DNA from: Cyanophora paradoxa
Taxonomy: Eukaryota; Glaucocystophyceae; Cyanophorales; Cyanophoraceae
Direction of reading: 5' to 3'
Assembly (NCBI GenBank): GCA_004431415.1
Contig: QPMI01000459.1
Coordinates: 62,001-126,000 of the forward strand
DNA length: 64,000 bases
Shown: one piece after another, positions 1 through 12,400 of the stretch
Numbering within the stretch: the stretch's first letter is position 1
Layout of the letters: every line of letters starts with the position of its first letter
The notes under the pieces: generated by a model
Told to the model about the DNA's origin: nothing
The model's database searches: none
Seen by the model: the letters and a program-made list of their open reading frames with translations, nothing else
Made by a program: the position numbers and the translations under genes

Positions 1-739
1 TCCTCGGTCTGGAGGGGGTATGAGATAGGACGCGTGAACGAAGGGGTACGGGAATGGAGAGTGGTACGCACGAACTGGCCCAGGTGCAGCTCGCGCTCGA
101 GAAGCATCGCGATCTGCGGGGGTACACGGTTCGCGCAAACGAGCGGCGGGCCAGGGTACGGGCGCGCGCCTTGATGAGCTTCATCTGCCCGAGCTTCTCC
201 TTGTCGTAGGCGTCGTACGCGCCCAGGACCTGAGGCAAAGTTAGCAGAACGGGACATGGCGAAGAAGAGGTGGGGGGGCGGGGGCGGGGGCGGGGCGGGC
301 CTTGTCTTGGAAGGCCTTGACGGTGATTTCGTCACCCTTGCCGTACGCCTCGTTCGGGTCCTCGATCGACGCCCGCATCTCCGCCTGGGGTACGTGTCAA
401 CAAGAAGGCGGGGAAGAAGAAGAAGGGGGGCGGACCCAGGGGTCGGCGGCGTTCTCCATGACGAGCTTGACGATCTCGGCGTGGATGATGTGGCCGGTGC
501 CGTTGAAGTCGAGGGCGCGGGCGACCTCCTCGAACTTGAGGTTTCCGTCCCGGTTCGTGTCGATCAGCGCCAGGAACGCCGGCGAGACCTTCGCGAAGAA
601 GCTCATGATCAGGCGGGCACAGATCTATCTCTTGCAGAGAAAGACGGAAAGAAAACACCTTTTCGAGGACGGGGAAGGCCGCCTTCAGCTCGGCCTTGGA
701 CGCGAATCCGTCCTTCGAGCGGTCGATCACCTCCATCAC
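1..739 (-). pseudogene. Partial EF-hand gene copy 1 (exons 9-14), older diverged copy
   Basis: This is the 3' part of an EF-hand calcium-binding protein gene on the minus strand, cut by the window edge. Exons corresponding to exons 9 to 13 of the complete gene at 27,083-31,129 are recognisable. Exon 9 is at 659-739, exon 10 is around 431-588 with its EF loop DTNRDGNLKFEE, and further exons run toward position 1. It differs from the other two copies by scattered substitutions (a few percent by eye) up to about position 680, whereas everything to the right of 681 is essentially identical to 18,080 onward. Upstream of exon 9 the gene is truncated: only a decayed remnant of exon 7 follows at about 1,159-1,253. 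It lacks a promoter-proximal half, so it is probably not expressed as a full protein. Confidence 0.7.
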
Positions 740-1158
740 CTGCGGGGGGCAACAGTCTCAGACGAGGGCGGCGCGGCCAAGGGCGAAGCCTCTAGATCTT
801 TCCTCTAGATCTTTCCTCGCCGGGCGCGCCCGCCGCGTTTCAACGCCGCCGGGCCGCCTCGAGCTCACCCAACGTCTCAACTCTAGATCTTGCTCGGCCT
901 ACCGACCTTGTCGCGATCGAGTGCCCCTCCCCCGTCGCAGACTTTGGCTAACGTTCAACGGCCAATTATACACGGATCATGATCATATAACAGATTATAT
1001 TATAACGGAGACTTCGGCGTCGCAGATTATATAACAGAGCTACGTATATATATATACGTATGCAGCAGCTTATAATTAAGAAGTCTCATTACTACAGCTC
1101 CACGCCCCAAAACGTCTCTCTCTCCGGGCCCAGCTGATCATGAACAAGGCGAGCGGAC

Positions 1159-1253
1159 CTTGCAATTGTCGTCGAGAACCCCGCGGCCGGCCTCGGCATA
1201 GACGTCGACGTACGCGTTGCCGTCGTTGGGGTCGAGCGCGTCCACGGCGATGA
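1159..1253 (-). pseudogene. Decayed remnant of EF-hand exon 7
   Basis: On the minus strand the sequence RIIA..LDPNDGNAY can be read and is followed by a GTCCGC donor. It matches exon 7 of the intact EF-hand gene (RIIADVLDPNDDNAY, 28,985-29,074), but with an extra stretch and frame-disrupting changes. It shows that the truncated EF-hand copies are old pseudogenes on their 5' side rather than clean copies of the modern gene. Confidence 0.6.
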
Positions 1254-1923
1254 TTCTCGATCGCGAATTCGAATTGCACGCCGCAATTGGGGGGGGGGGG
1301 AGGAGGGCGAAGGGGGGGGAGGAGGGGGGGGGCGCCGGGGGGAAGGATCAGTGCGGTTCCCGGCCGCGGGCCGGTGCTATATATGCATATATATGTCCTA
1401 TATATATATATATATATCGATATCCGGATCGATATCCAAGCTTCGGATTCTCCGTATCGATATCGCCGCCCCGCCGGCCCAGATCTAGACCGGCAGCTGC
1501 AGAACTTGTGCAATCCAGCTTGAGCTAGCTTGCAATTGCAATTGATCATGCATATGCATCCAATTGCAATTCCGAAGTTCATTGCAATAAAAGAAGAAAA
1601 CACATTACTTTTGAAACATACAATGTATATGAAATATTTGGAAACGGGGTAGCTGTAACGTAGGGCCCCCGTTTTCGGTCACTTACAAAATGACGAGTCT
1701 GCTCATCTCCCGATCCAGCTCCGAGCTCTTAACCGAGTGTTAGTGCATGCATGAGAGCCCGGAATTCGTTGTCAGAACTCGGAAAGAGCAGAATGCTGCG
1801 CTGAAAAAAGGACCGAACCCTTTTCTCGACTATCCCTTGCAGCGCCTGATCCCGTGATCGTATAGGAGCCGGACCAAGTGCATAAGAAAGCTCTTGCGAT
1901 GCTCGACAAAGCTTGTCATACAT

Positions 1924-2991
1924 ACCAGTGCTCGGGAAGCAGCGCGTGGCGCGCTAGGCCGCATCAAGTACCTGTTGTACCGAACGCGGAAAAAAAGAGC
2001 TCCTGCGAGTTTCGGCCGATATCGTGTTGCAGTACCCGTGCTTCATGATCAAGTACTAGTCGGCGAGCTAGCCGACAGGCTCGCTAGCTGGCCAGCGTAG
2101 CTAGGTGAGCTCCGGCGCCGGCTAGCGGCTTGCTGGACTTGCGCGCGTGGCGTCGCCAGCGCGCTAGCGCTAGCAGTACTAGTGCAGGCGCCGGCGCCGG
2201 CAGTGCGCGCGGGCGCCGACGCGGCGCCGCGGCAGGCAGTGCAGGCGCGGCGCCTGCAGTGCAGGCGCGGCGCTGCGCCGGCCGGCGGCAGTTGGCACTG
2301 CTTGGCAGGCGCGGCGCCGGCGCCCGGCATCATGTGGCATGCCGCATGCGCAGTGCGCACCCGGCCCGATGGCATGGCGTGGCGCCCGCGGGCCGCGGCC
2401 GGCGCGCGCGCGCGCGAGCGCTACGTGCTCGCGATCGACGTTGACTTCATGTGCGAGGCCATGCGCAGGGACCTAAACCTATAGCTAGCGCTAGCTCGAC
2501 GTCGACCTACCCCGTTTCCAACCGGCGGCCGGCCCAGTCAGAGCCCGATCGCGAGCAGAGGCCGCCGCGTGCTAGTCTATGAGATCTTGCAATTGGTATT
2601 ACCATCGAGGCTTGCAATCGCTTCTGCGACTGCCGCTTTCAGGCCTACACGATACTTATACCTTGCCCCTAGGCCTCCCTCCCCACCGCCCCCCTTTCTC
2701 CCTTCATCCCACCCCCGCATTGTATACGTTTCACGATCAGCGCAGACTGTGTGACAAAGAGACGTAGAAATATTAATATAGCCGCTGCGAAATCAGAGCA
2801 GCGCAGCGAAATGGAAGCAGTTATAATTACAATTAGGCGTCCAATGTCGGTTGTTGGTTGTTTGATTGCAATCACAAGGCAGAGAATTACAGCAAAGACT
2901 GTGCCTATCAAGCCTGCAGATGCCAAACTCAGCGGCTTGCCATGCCTGACAAGTAACGCGACTGCGCCTGCATGCGCAGCTGGCGCTATAG
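1924..2991. other. No gene seen: palindrome-rich GC/AT spacer, unit 1
   Basis: Apart from short open frames I do not trust, this stretch has no recognisable coding sequence. From about 2,100 to 2,420 it is a dense mixture of GGCGCC, GCCGGC, GCTAGC and GCGCGC words. From 2,500 to 2,990 it is AT-richer and probably the 3' flank of the Cys/Trp-rich gene. The same sequence recurs at 19,314-20,727 with a 331-bp insertion. Confidence 0.5.
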
Positions 2992-3872
2992 CTAGGCGGC
3001 CACCTCAGCAGAGACGGATGCCTCGGCGACGATGGCTGAATCCGCCTCCGCCTCCTGTACATGTGCACGAATTCGAAGCAGTTTCAGCGCTCACAATTAT
3101 AATTAGGGCGCAAATGAAATCGCACATGTACTCACCAAGAGGAGCTCCTCGTCAAACTCGATTTCAGCCTGGATGTCTGCGGTCTCAAGAAGACCGTCCC
3201 CCGCGTCGCCCTCCAATGCAACGGCCTGCGCCGCGGCCCGTGAGAAATTAAAGCGAGGCGCGATCGTATATACGAATGTCGAAGGACAAAAGAAGGAAGA
3301 TGGACGCGCTTGTCCGTCGTTGTCCAACATCATAAGTTGCCCCATTGGAGTTCGCTGGCAGTGTCCGGAATAGTCGGATTTGAAGGATCCGTTGGCATGA
3401 CCGCATCTGCGCATCAAAGCGAAAGGGCTCGCGTCAACAAACGTGGCCATGGAACGGAGCTGGCAGCCGCGAACTCGAATTCGCGCGATCGAAAAACTTG
3501 GGCATTAATCAGACACGCACTGCCACCAGTTGTCGACGTGCCACCTGACTTTCCATGTCTGTTGATCAGGGGGCACCGCTGTCCGACTCCAGGTTTTTCC
3601 GTCCCATGTCGTCTGGTGGGTCGGGCCCTCCCAGCAGCCGAGATTACCGTCCGGATAGCACGTCCCGCCCATCGGCTGCGGAGGGGAAACCAGTTGCCCA
3701 TCTTCGTGCGCGTGTAGGACGCTTTGAGAGCGGGCTTCTGCTGCCGTCGGGAGTCGAGACTTGCCGGTGGGAGATGCGGCGATCTGAATTCGAAGTTGTG
3801 CACCTGGCACCCGGACCGTGACCCGGTGACCTGCTCGATGTCGAGGTCGCCGTTCTCGAGCGCTGGGCCGGG
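2992..3872 (-). pseudogene. Cys/Trp-rich protein gene, copy 1 (one-base deletion)
   Basis: This is the counterpart of the gene at 20,728-21,609, with three exons on the minus strand: 3,517-3,872, 3,136-3,459 and 2,992-3,054. Compared with copy 2 the first exon has lost one G in a G5 run (near 3,680). That shifts the frame before the tryptophan-rich segment. If real, the copy is broken; if it is an assembly error in a homopolymer, both copies are intact. The rest is the same as in copy 2. Confidence 0.55.
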
Positions 3873-3906
3873 CTACCGTAGCACCGTACTAGTAGTCACT
3901 TAGTCA

Positions 3907-4033
3907 TGATCAGTCGGGAGTCGGGACTCGGGAGTCGGGACTCGGGAGTCGGGACTCGGGACTCGGGAGTCGGGACTCGGGAGTCGGGACTCGGGACTCG
4001 GGAGTCCGACGGTCGGGAGTCGGGACTCGGGAT
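3907..4033. repeat. Minisatellite of TCGGGAG/TCGGGAC units
   Basis: About 125 bp built from alternating 7-bp units TCGGGAG and TCGGGAC, so most of the tract reads as head-to-tail GTCGGGACTCGGGA-like repeats. It lies just upstream (in transcription sense) of the Cys/Trp-rich gene. The same tract is present in the second duplication unit at 21,644-21,770, apparently with the same repeat number. Confidence 0.9.
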
Positions 4034-4825
4034 TAGAGCTGTGCTCGCTGGGGGGGGCCGGGCCCAGCGGCCGCTGAAGCCCGGCGAGCGGCGCCCGTCG
4101 CTGGCCCGTCGCTGAGGTGGGGGTACCGCCAAAACCTGTCGAAAAACTGCTGAAAACCAACCGAAAACCTATCTGTTCCGTTTAGTTTATTTCGTACAAG
4201 CTTTTAAGATGCGCGCGTACGCAAATGCAGATTTAATGCTTAGTTCCGCGAGCCATCTGTCAATTTCTGCGAGATAGAGGCCAGCTGCAGGCTGCTTTTG
4301 GGCGAAGCGGAGCGCCTGGATGCTCGAAAACAGTCGAAATTTAGCAAGATTAACAACGCCGACCTACGTCGACCTTCAGATGAGAAAAAAGCGGGATGGA
4401 GCTTTTTTTGGCGCCTGTCAGCCATAAAAAACGCTGAGCGAGGAGGTGTCGCTGGCGGAAAATGCCAAGCGTAGCGGCCGCTGGAACCTCGCGAGCGAAG
4501 CGACCACCAGCGACCACAGCCCTACTCGGGATCCGGGGACCGGAGTACGTGCCTAAACGTTTTTTTTGAAAGGGCCGATGGGCCACTGGGCCAGCATAAA
4601 ACAAATTAAACGAAGTCAGTGGCGACTCGGCGTCGGCGACTCAGTGCAAGTCACCCGTGTACCGTAGTACTGTACATCATGGCATGTGCATGTGCATTAC
4701 CCCCAAATTGAAAACCCGCACCATTGGTCCATTAATATTACCCACCCAAAAAACGGTCCATGCCAGCCTCAAACTTTTTGACCTTAAAACGCTTTAATTA
4801 AATTTCAAGAAAATTCAAGTTTGAT

Positions 4826-4908
4826 TTTTTTTTGAGAGACTACGGTGGGGCGAACCCCCCGTAGGTAGTGATATTAAAGACAACAAAGCAATCACAAATC
4901 AAAGATAC
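4826..4908 (-). mobile_element. 83-bp poly(A) retroposon inserted in unit 1 only
   Basis: Unit 2 reads straight through the site (around 22,555-22,563). Unit 1 has 83 extra bases flanked by the 8-bp direct repeat AGTTTGAT (4,818-4,825 and 4,909-4,916). The insert begins on the plus strand with a run of T, so on the minus strand it ends in poly(A). Just before the tail the minus strand can fold into a stem (CTACGG ... CCGTAG) around a GGGTTCGCCC core. This looks like a short RNA copied back into DNA, although its source RNA is not recognised. A related sequence lies at about 51,998-52,078. Confidence 0.75.
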
Positions 4909-5817
4909 AGTTTGATGGGGGATCCGCGGCCGGAACTTTGACCTTGGCAAGTTAATGGCAACTTGCATAAAGTTGCATTGGCAACGTGTTGTTTTTTATC
5001 AAGCGCTCACTGAGTCAGCCTATCATAGTATGGCAGTGGCAAATCCACTGGCAATTGCAATGGCAGCTCACTGCCGTCAGCGGCGGTCAGCCTACTACTA
5101 AGTAGCCTAGTAGGCTAGCTGCCGGCGTGCCGCAGTGCACTCAGTGACTGCGGCAATGCAGCGGCATCAGGCTCAGCGGCTTCCATGATTAGTTCCATGA
5201 ACTTCCATCATGTTACCGTTTGAACGAGATTAAAACTTACATGATCGATCATGCTACTGTAATTCGGGTAATATTTAAGACCCCAAAATAATTAGTAATC
5301 CCGGGGTTTGGTCGGTTTAGAAGGCTGAAAATAATTAAGAGTTGGCCGCGCGGAGCGCTTTAGTAGCGGCCTTTAGAAGGGGGTGGGCGCGGCGCGCGCG
5401 CCAGGGGGTTTAGATCTGTCGGAGCGTCCGAGAGCCCCCTCACACTATAGCTATACAGCTAGCTTCTCCCGCGCTGCAACTATGGCTGCGCTACGTACCC
5501 CCCAGCACCTCAAGTTTAGTATACGATAAAACTTTAGTAGTCGGGCCTCAAAACTTTGGTACTATAAAGATCCAGTATACTAAATATTTCCCGACTTACA
5601 GTACATCATCAGCCTACATCCGATCATCATGGATTCATGGCTACATGATCAACTTATAATTACCGTAAAACACTTGATTAATGCGCCCGATATTAATGCG
5701 TTTTTGGATCGACCCGGACTCCTCGTACGGGAAATAATGCGCCCCCAAATTAATGCGTTTTGGAGATTTCCGCCTGCGTTAGGGGGGTACATACCGCAGT
5801 TTTCTTAGCGTTTCGAT

Positions 5818-5883
5818 ATTAATGCGCCCCCCAATTAATGCGTTTTGCCAGCAGAAAACGCATTAATTAGGGGGCGCATTAAT
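5818..5883. repeat. 29-bp-arm hairpin of ATTAATGCG motifs, unit 1
   Basis: Left arm 5,818-5,846 and right arm 5,855-5,883 are reverse complements with a single mismatch, separated by the 8-base loop GCCAGCAG. Each arm contains two ATTAATGCG words separated by a C or G run. Four more ATTAATGCG-like words lie within the preceding 150 bp. The same hairpin is at 23,462-23,527. Confidence 0.85.
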
Positions 5884-6447
5884 TAAGTGTGCGCATTACT
5901 TAAATGTTCTACGGTACATGACTCAGTGATGGCAGACATTGGCAGCAGCTGCACAGCCTGCAGTGGCCCTGCACTGCGGGAGGCTGCAGCTAGTGCTTGC
6001 ATGGGGCCTTCCTTTGAATCATTTCTAAAACAGGGCCGGGCCCCAGCACAAAAAAAGTACCCGAAATTCAGACTTTTTCATGGGAATCATGGCCGATGAG
6101 GAACCGGCCGGGTTGGAAGCCGGTTAAAAAAACGTTTGAAATGGTTTGGTTGTAAAAAAAACCGTTAACGCGCATGTGCGTCGTGCACATACTGCAGGGT
6201 CCGAACCGGTTTCAGGTTCTTCATTCGCTTTGGGTGGAAGCTCTAAGTACTTGAGAGCCGAACGGCCTCCTATGAGCAGGGCGCCGGCGAGCCCTAGCCT
6301 CTAGGGAGGCTGAGGTTGTCCGAGCCGAAGGGCGAGTCTCGAGTCTCGATCGCGAGCTTCGTTGGAAAAACGCAAAACAACTTGAAAATTGAACTCGGGC
6401 CAATCGTGATCGACTTGCCGTGAATTGCCGAGACGCTGAATTCGGCA

Positions 6448-6463
6448 ATTTAACGACTCGGCA
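6448..6463. repeat. Target-site duplication, 5' side of LINE
   Basis: The 16-mer ATTTAACGACTCGGCA occurs immediately before the LINE and again immediately after it at 13,944-13,959. In the second duplication unit it occurs once (24,091-24,106) with no element, confirming it as the target site. Confidence 0.95.
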
Positions 6464-9400
6464 TGCAAAAAGTCCACGCATCTAATGTTACTAAATGAAA
6501 AAGAAAACTAAATCTGCGGCCGCGGCCCCCGCCGCGGCAAAAGCAGCCCCACCTACAAAGGCGCCCGGCAGCAAGCCGACGGGCCAAAAGAAACAAAATG
6601 CAACCAAGCTGCAACTGAACAAGAAGGCCGGGGGCGCGGGACCCGCGGCGGCTGCGACGCTCCGTCTGGAGAATGTCTTTCCCCCCAGACTGTTCCCCGA
6701 AGGTGGCGACTTCATAGGGGACGAGCCGGCTATCAGGAAGCAGAAACCGGACGGGGTGCTGAGGACCATGACCTTCAACACGAGAGGGTCCAGCGCCTAC
6801 AAGCTGCAGCAGCTAGAAGAATTCTGCTGCCGCTGGGACGTCGATGTAGCGGGCGTGCAGGAGCTGTCGATGACAAGGCCCCAGATGGCCGCCGCCCTGA
6901 GGTCGAGAGGGAGGACCCGCTCCAGCCGGAAGGCGCGATAACGCACGGAAAGCTCCTGTACACGCTAAAATCAGGAGACGGAACGCGAGGGAGCGGCGCC
7001 GCTCTCTGGGTCGCGCCGCAATGGGTCAAGCACCTCACGACGAAGTACGAGGTCCAGGGCCGGCTGATCGGATTCGAGCTCCGCTTCAAAGGGAACCTCC
7101 AGCTCTTCGTGGCGAGCGTGTACATGCCCGCGTCCGAGAGCAAAGCTGCGCATCGCCAGGATCAGGAGAAGGTCGTCGAAGAACTGACGAAGATGTACGA
7201 CGACTTCTACGAGCGTGAAAACGCGCACCTGCTGCTCCTGGGAGACTGGAACTCGGTCCCGGTCCCGTCGAGCTCGCGCATCCGAAACGGCGCCCTGGCC
7301 CAGAGCCACAAAGCCGAACGGAAGTGGTGGCCCACGATGATCGACTCGTGGGACCTGCGCGACGCCGGGATGTCACACGCGGCGAAACATGATGACGGAA
7401 CTCTCTGCGGAGCACGCGAGATCACGCACCGCACCCCGCACGGAAGCAAGGGCCAAGGGGCGTCGGTCGGGGCGGCGGCGGCACCTGTGCCGTCAGACGG
7501 CGTAGACGAGTCAGAGGACGCGGAACGCGAAGCAGAGGAGGAAACGCCGGCTGACCTACCAAAAGATGCGCTCTGGCACGCGGCGCGCATCGATGCAGTG
7601 CTGGTCTCGGAATCACTGGATCACGCGCTCCTCAGCGCGCACACGTGCCCCGCGTGGGTCGATGCGCCGCACGACTCGGACCACTATCCAGCGTTCGCGG
7701 ACTTCGACCTGAAGGAGGCGGGCATGACAGCGCCGGTGGGCCCGAAGCCAGAACCGAAACCCGGGCCACCAGTATTTGACCCGGACGGCCTGAAGCGCAC
7801 ACAAAACGAGAAAGATGAGCTGAAAAGAGAGCTAAACAGGCAGCTCGGCGAAGCTGTCGGGGCGGACCTTGACGCCGTCGGCGAGGGCACGCCGGAAGAG
7901 CGTCTCGAACGACTGAGCCGCATCCACGCTGCGAGCGCGAGCCTTGTTCAGGAGGTGGCAAAGGAACATCTATGCATGAGGGGCCGAGGGGGGAAGCCGA
8001 CCAAGCCGCGCAACCTGCCGTGGCAGGCGAAGGCCGACGCCAGAGTCGCCCGCATTCTCGCTGCTTGGAGGAAGGAACCAGGCGGGATCCCGTCGGAGCT
8101 GACGGTCCAGGCGATCGAGAAGCTGCTGCACTACGTGACCGCCAGGGAAGGCCTCCGACCCTTCCCGCTCCGTCCGGCTGAACGGCGCCAAGCAAGGGCT
8201 GAGCAAGGCTCACCGCCGCCCGGATCCCCACATGCGCGCTCGAGCTCGCACAGCTCACAAGGCTCGCGCAGCGGTAGCCCCGCGCCGGTCCCAGCCGTAC
8301 CCCGGTCCCCAGGTACCCCCCCGGCTGATCAGGAAGAGGACTGGGCCGAGGTGCACCGGCGGCAGCTCAAAGAAGACTGGGCGACCTTCTTCCGGGAGCT
8401 GAAAGTATGGCGAAACCGGACGCGGCACGACCTGCAGAAAATCCGCCGGGCGCTCCAGGCGGAGGACGTTGAGAGGGCATTAAAAGAGAGGCTAGACAAG
8501 TTCATGGACGGCCGCCAGCTCGGATCCTATATAGCCGCGGTGCTAGAAAAGCCGCGAAACCGCCCGATCATGCACATCACGCGTGTGTCCAAGGACGGAA
8601 AAACGTATGAAATCTACACGGAGCCTGAGGAAGTGAAACGACTCCTAAAAGAGCACTGGCGGAAATGGTGCCGGCGCCGACGCCCACGCGTGGGCTGCAC
8701 CCCAGAGACAATACCGGAAAGCGCGCTGAAGGATAGCATGGGGAAAGAACTGCTCGACTTCTGGAGGCTGGAATACGAGCCAAAAGCATACGCGGATCCT
8801 GAACTATTCCGAAACGACATGTCGGTGCCGAGCGAAGGCGAGCTCGGCGACTACATTAAAACGCTAAGAAACACGGCAGCCGGGCCGTCGAACTTCTCGT
8901 ATGCTATGGTGAAGTTCCTATGGGCGCCGGTGCCCAAGCCGAAGCCCAAAGACGGTAAGGGCGACGAGGCCGGTGGCCCAGCGCCGGAGGGCCCGAGCCC
9001 AGCCGACGAGAGCGCCGAGGAGGCCACGGAAGAGGAGCCCGTACACTGGGGCCGGAAGCTGCTGCTCTCGCTGGTGGCTGAAGCGATCCGCCTCCGGGAC
9101 CTGCCGGATGCCGTGTGTCAGGGCAACATCCTCGGCATTACTAAGAGCCGGGAGTGGGACGGGGATATCGAAAATAACCTGCGACCGATCACCCTGCAGG
9201 AGGTGGCCTTGAAGCTGACCACTGGCCTCCTGAACGCGCGCCTGTCCCGGACAATCCATCAGAACGGGCTCCTGAAAGGGGCCAACTACGGCTTCAGACC
9301 TGGTTGCTCGACGGACGACGCCCTCCACGTCTTTAACGCAGTCCTCGAGGACGCGAAGGAGTTCAAGAAGCCCCTGTACATCCTGCTGCAGGATATCAGG

Positions 9401-12400
9401 CGAGCGTACGACTCCGTCTCGTGGGAGAGCATGGAGCTCTCGATGCGGAGGCTGAACGTACCCGAGGGGTACATCGAGCTCCACAGGAACATATTCCGGC
9501 GCCGCAGGGCGCGGGCAATCTCCGGTCACGGCCTCTCCGACGAGTTCGAGCTCGAGTGCGGGCTGCCGCAGGGCGGTGTCGAGTCGCCGCTGCACTGGCT
9601 GCTCTTCTACGATGCCCTCCTCTGCGCGCAAGAGCGCCTGGATCAGCACGAGCGCCAGCACGGAAAGAAGACGGCAAAGACGATAGAGCACTATGCCCAC
9701 CCCGAGAGCTGGGAGGAGCCGGGCACGGCGTACGTGATGGGGAACCCGAGGGAGACCGATGCTGCGGAACGCGAGGGCCGGGCCCGCGTCAGCGGCGTGG
9801 CGTACGCCGATGACACGAAGTGGATGAGCGGAAGCATGCGGGGGCTACAGGCCCAGGCCGACGTGGCCTGCGAGTTCTTCCGCCTGCACGATATCGAGGT
9901 CAACGCGAAGAAGACGATCTTCACGTGGAACAACGCACGTCGCGAAGTTGAGAGCAAACCTGGGGCCCACCCCGCCGCGAAGAAGAAGGAGAAGCAGCCC
10001 TCCCCGCCGAAGATCAACGGTACCCCCGTCGGACTTGTCCGCCAGCCCCACGAGCACTTCAAGCTCCTCGGGGTATACATGAGCGCAAACCTGAACTGGG
10101 ATCGTCAGTGGCAGTACATCTGCGATCAGGCGCGGGGCGCAGTCGCGCTGATAGAACGCAAGAAGCTCACCGCGAACGAGGCCTGCTACCTTGTCGAGGC
10201 CGTAGTGCAGGCCCGCATCTCGTACGGCCTGAAGCTCATGACCCTGAGCGAGAGTCAGTGCCAGGAACTCGATCGTATTTGGATGAGGGTCGTCAAGCAC
10301 CACGGGAACCTCGCCGCCTCGACGACGAATTACGCGATCTGGAGCCACGGGGGGTACAGCCTCAAACGAACAGCCCACCTGCAAGCGGAGGCGCAAATCA
10401 CAGAGGCTCAGATCCGGCTCTGCGCGCCCGAGGGCTCGCTGCTGGCTCGGGGGGTACGGCACCGGGTGCGCGCACTGCAGGAGAAGCTTGGGGTGCCTCT
10501 GCTCCCGACCGAGTTCCTAAACGCGCCCATCTCCAGCGACCTCGCCCGCGGGAACTCCCTGGCGGCGATCATGCCGCAAATGCAGCGCCGTAAGTACCGG
10601 CTGATGTCGAATCACGCGCGCTATGCGGCGTTCCGCACCTTGCCCGGGGCGGAGCCTTGGCCTGACCCGGAGCGCCTCGACCGGCGCTACGTCGTGGCAA
10701 TGCACATCCCAAGATCCGCCTTCAGCGTCGCGGCCCCTGCCCTGTACGGGGCGGGCGTGACGACCATGGACGCGGTGACGGCAGCGGACGGCGAGACCCT
10801 GCGAACCTGGCAGGACCTGTACATGGGCGCGCCCAAGGGGACGCTGCAGAAGAGCGAGCCTGCGTGGTGGCGTGAGGTAGCGAACGCGCTCACGGTTGAT
10901 GGGAAGCAGCTGCGGCACCCGATGCGGCGGGCAGGAGAGCGCGCGTCCGCCATGGCCTCGCTCCCTGGCGGGGCCCGGAAGGTGAAGTGGGCAAAGGACG
11001 CGTTCGTAGCCGTATTTGAGGCGGAGCAACTGCACGATGAATCTGCCGAGCCCCACGTGGGGCGAGTCGTTACGTTCAAATCCGAGACGGGCAGCATATT
11101 AGCGTCGGAGTACCTGCTGGAGCACTGGGTGCCGGTGCCGAAGGGTGCGGACCCCGACGCGGAGAAAGAGGGACTCTACTGCCGGTGCGACGGTCACTGC
11201 CGGCACCCCGAAATAGAGGGGCGGAAGAGCACGTACACGGCGGTGCAGGGGACAGGGAAGCAGTACTGGCACCATGACGACCGGTGCACGCGCAATGCTC
11301 CATCGCGCTGCCCCGAAATGAGCCAGTGCGACGGCTCGTGGACGCACGGGAAGGGCTGGTGGGAGGAGGAGGATACCCTCCTCGCCTTGGAAGGCGAACC
11401 GACGGAGGAGACGCCGGCGGTAGCGGCGGGTCAGGAGACGAAGTCGAAGCGCGGGCGCAAGCAGGTCGCCCTGCGACCGACCTTGGAGTACTACGACCCG
11501 GGCCTGCGCACGCAAGACGACGAGAAACGCAGGGCGCTGCTTCTCCAGGCCCGCGTGAAAGCCGTACAGGATGGTGACGAGCGCTTCCTCCGTGAACAGC
11601 TGAGCCCGGAGGCCGAGGCTGAGCTGCAGGCCGCGCTGGAAGTGGCTGCGGCGGCGACGCCGGGCGCCGAGCCGCTGGACGAGGCACAACCTGTGTCAGA
11701 TTCAGCAGAGCAGAGCGAACTCTACTACGCGGGCGGAGCGCCGCGCCACTGGGACTCCCGGGCGGCGCAGGAAGGGGTCACCCTCACCGTTTACTGGCAG
11801 CACATGCTGGCAAATTGGGAGCAGATCGAAGAGGCGGAACTCGCGAAGCTCGGCCGTCGCCCGGGGAAACTCGAGCAGTGGATATGGACGGACGGGAGCC
11901 TGAAGAAGGGTCAGACGGAAGGGGCGCACGCGGGCCTCGGCGTCGTGAGCCCGGCTGAGTTCCCGGACGGGACCGTGGCGAACCACCCGGAATGGGCAGG
12001 CACGTACGTTGGCAGGCTGCGCGGGCTTCAAGAGAACAACAAGGCTGAGCTCCAGGCTGCGATCGTCGCCGACGTGCTCGCGGCGCAGGGGGTGCGCCTG
12101 CACACGGACAGTCAGAACGTCTGCACGTGGTTCGATAAGTTCGTGCTGAATGCGCACGATATGCACATGCGAGACTACATCCGGAACACGTGCAGCGCTG
12201 AGCTGTACGCGTGGTCCAAGTTCCGCGCCCTGGTGATGGGACGGGATCGGCAGCGGCCGGCTGCGGTTATCAAGGTCAAGGCGCACAGCGACGAGGATAT
12301 GCACGAGCTAAACGACGCCGCCGACAGAGCGGCCGATCAAGGCGCGCACCTGGAACAGGAGGAACTGGACGAGAACATCTTCCTGCCGCCCGAGTTCAGC

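Larger units (their letters stand above)
4100..6447. other. No gene seen: AT-richer repeat spacer, unit 1
   Basis: I find no exon-like sequence here. The region holds runs of TGGCAA/TTGCCA words (4,940-5,200), CTAG- and GATC-containing palindromes, TTTAGTA..TATAAA..CTAAATATTT sequence near 5,515-5,600, and a cluster of ATTAATGCG words ending in a long hairpin (5,818-5,883). Similar TTTAGTA sequence recurs near 55,400 and 57,760, suggesting remnants of mobile elements. Confidence 0.5.

Noticed and set aside
1729-1923. 64-codon minus-strand open frame (MYDKLCRASQELSYALG...)
   Set aside because: Possible small gene, but unit 2 has a one-base change that breaks it and no neighbouring exon or domain supports it.
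2669-2926. Hydrophobic minus-strand open frame (IGTVFAVILCLVIAI)
   Set aside because: It looks like a membrane helix but lies just beyond the stop of the Cys/Trp-rich gene in AT-richer sequence; no conserved partner exon, so more likely 3' UTR.
3907-4033. Regular short repeats considered as a CRISPR array
   Set aside because: Units are 7 bp with no spacers; a minisatellite in a eukaryotic genome.
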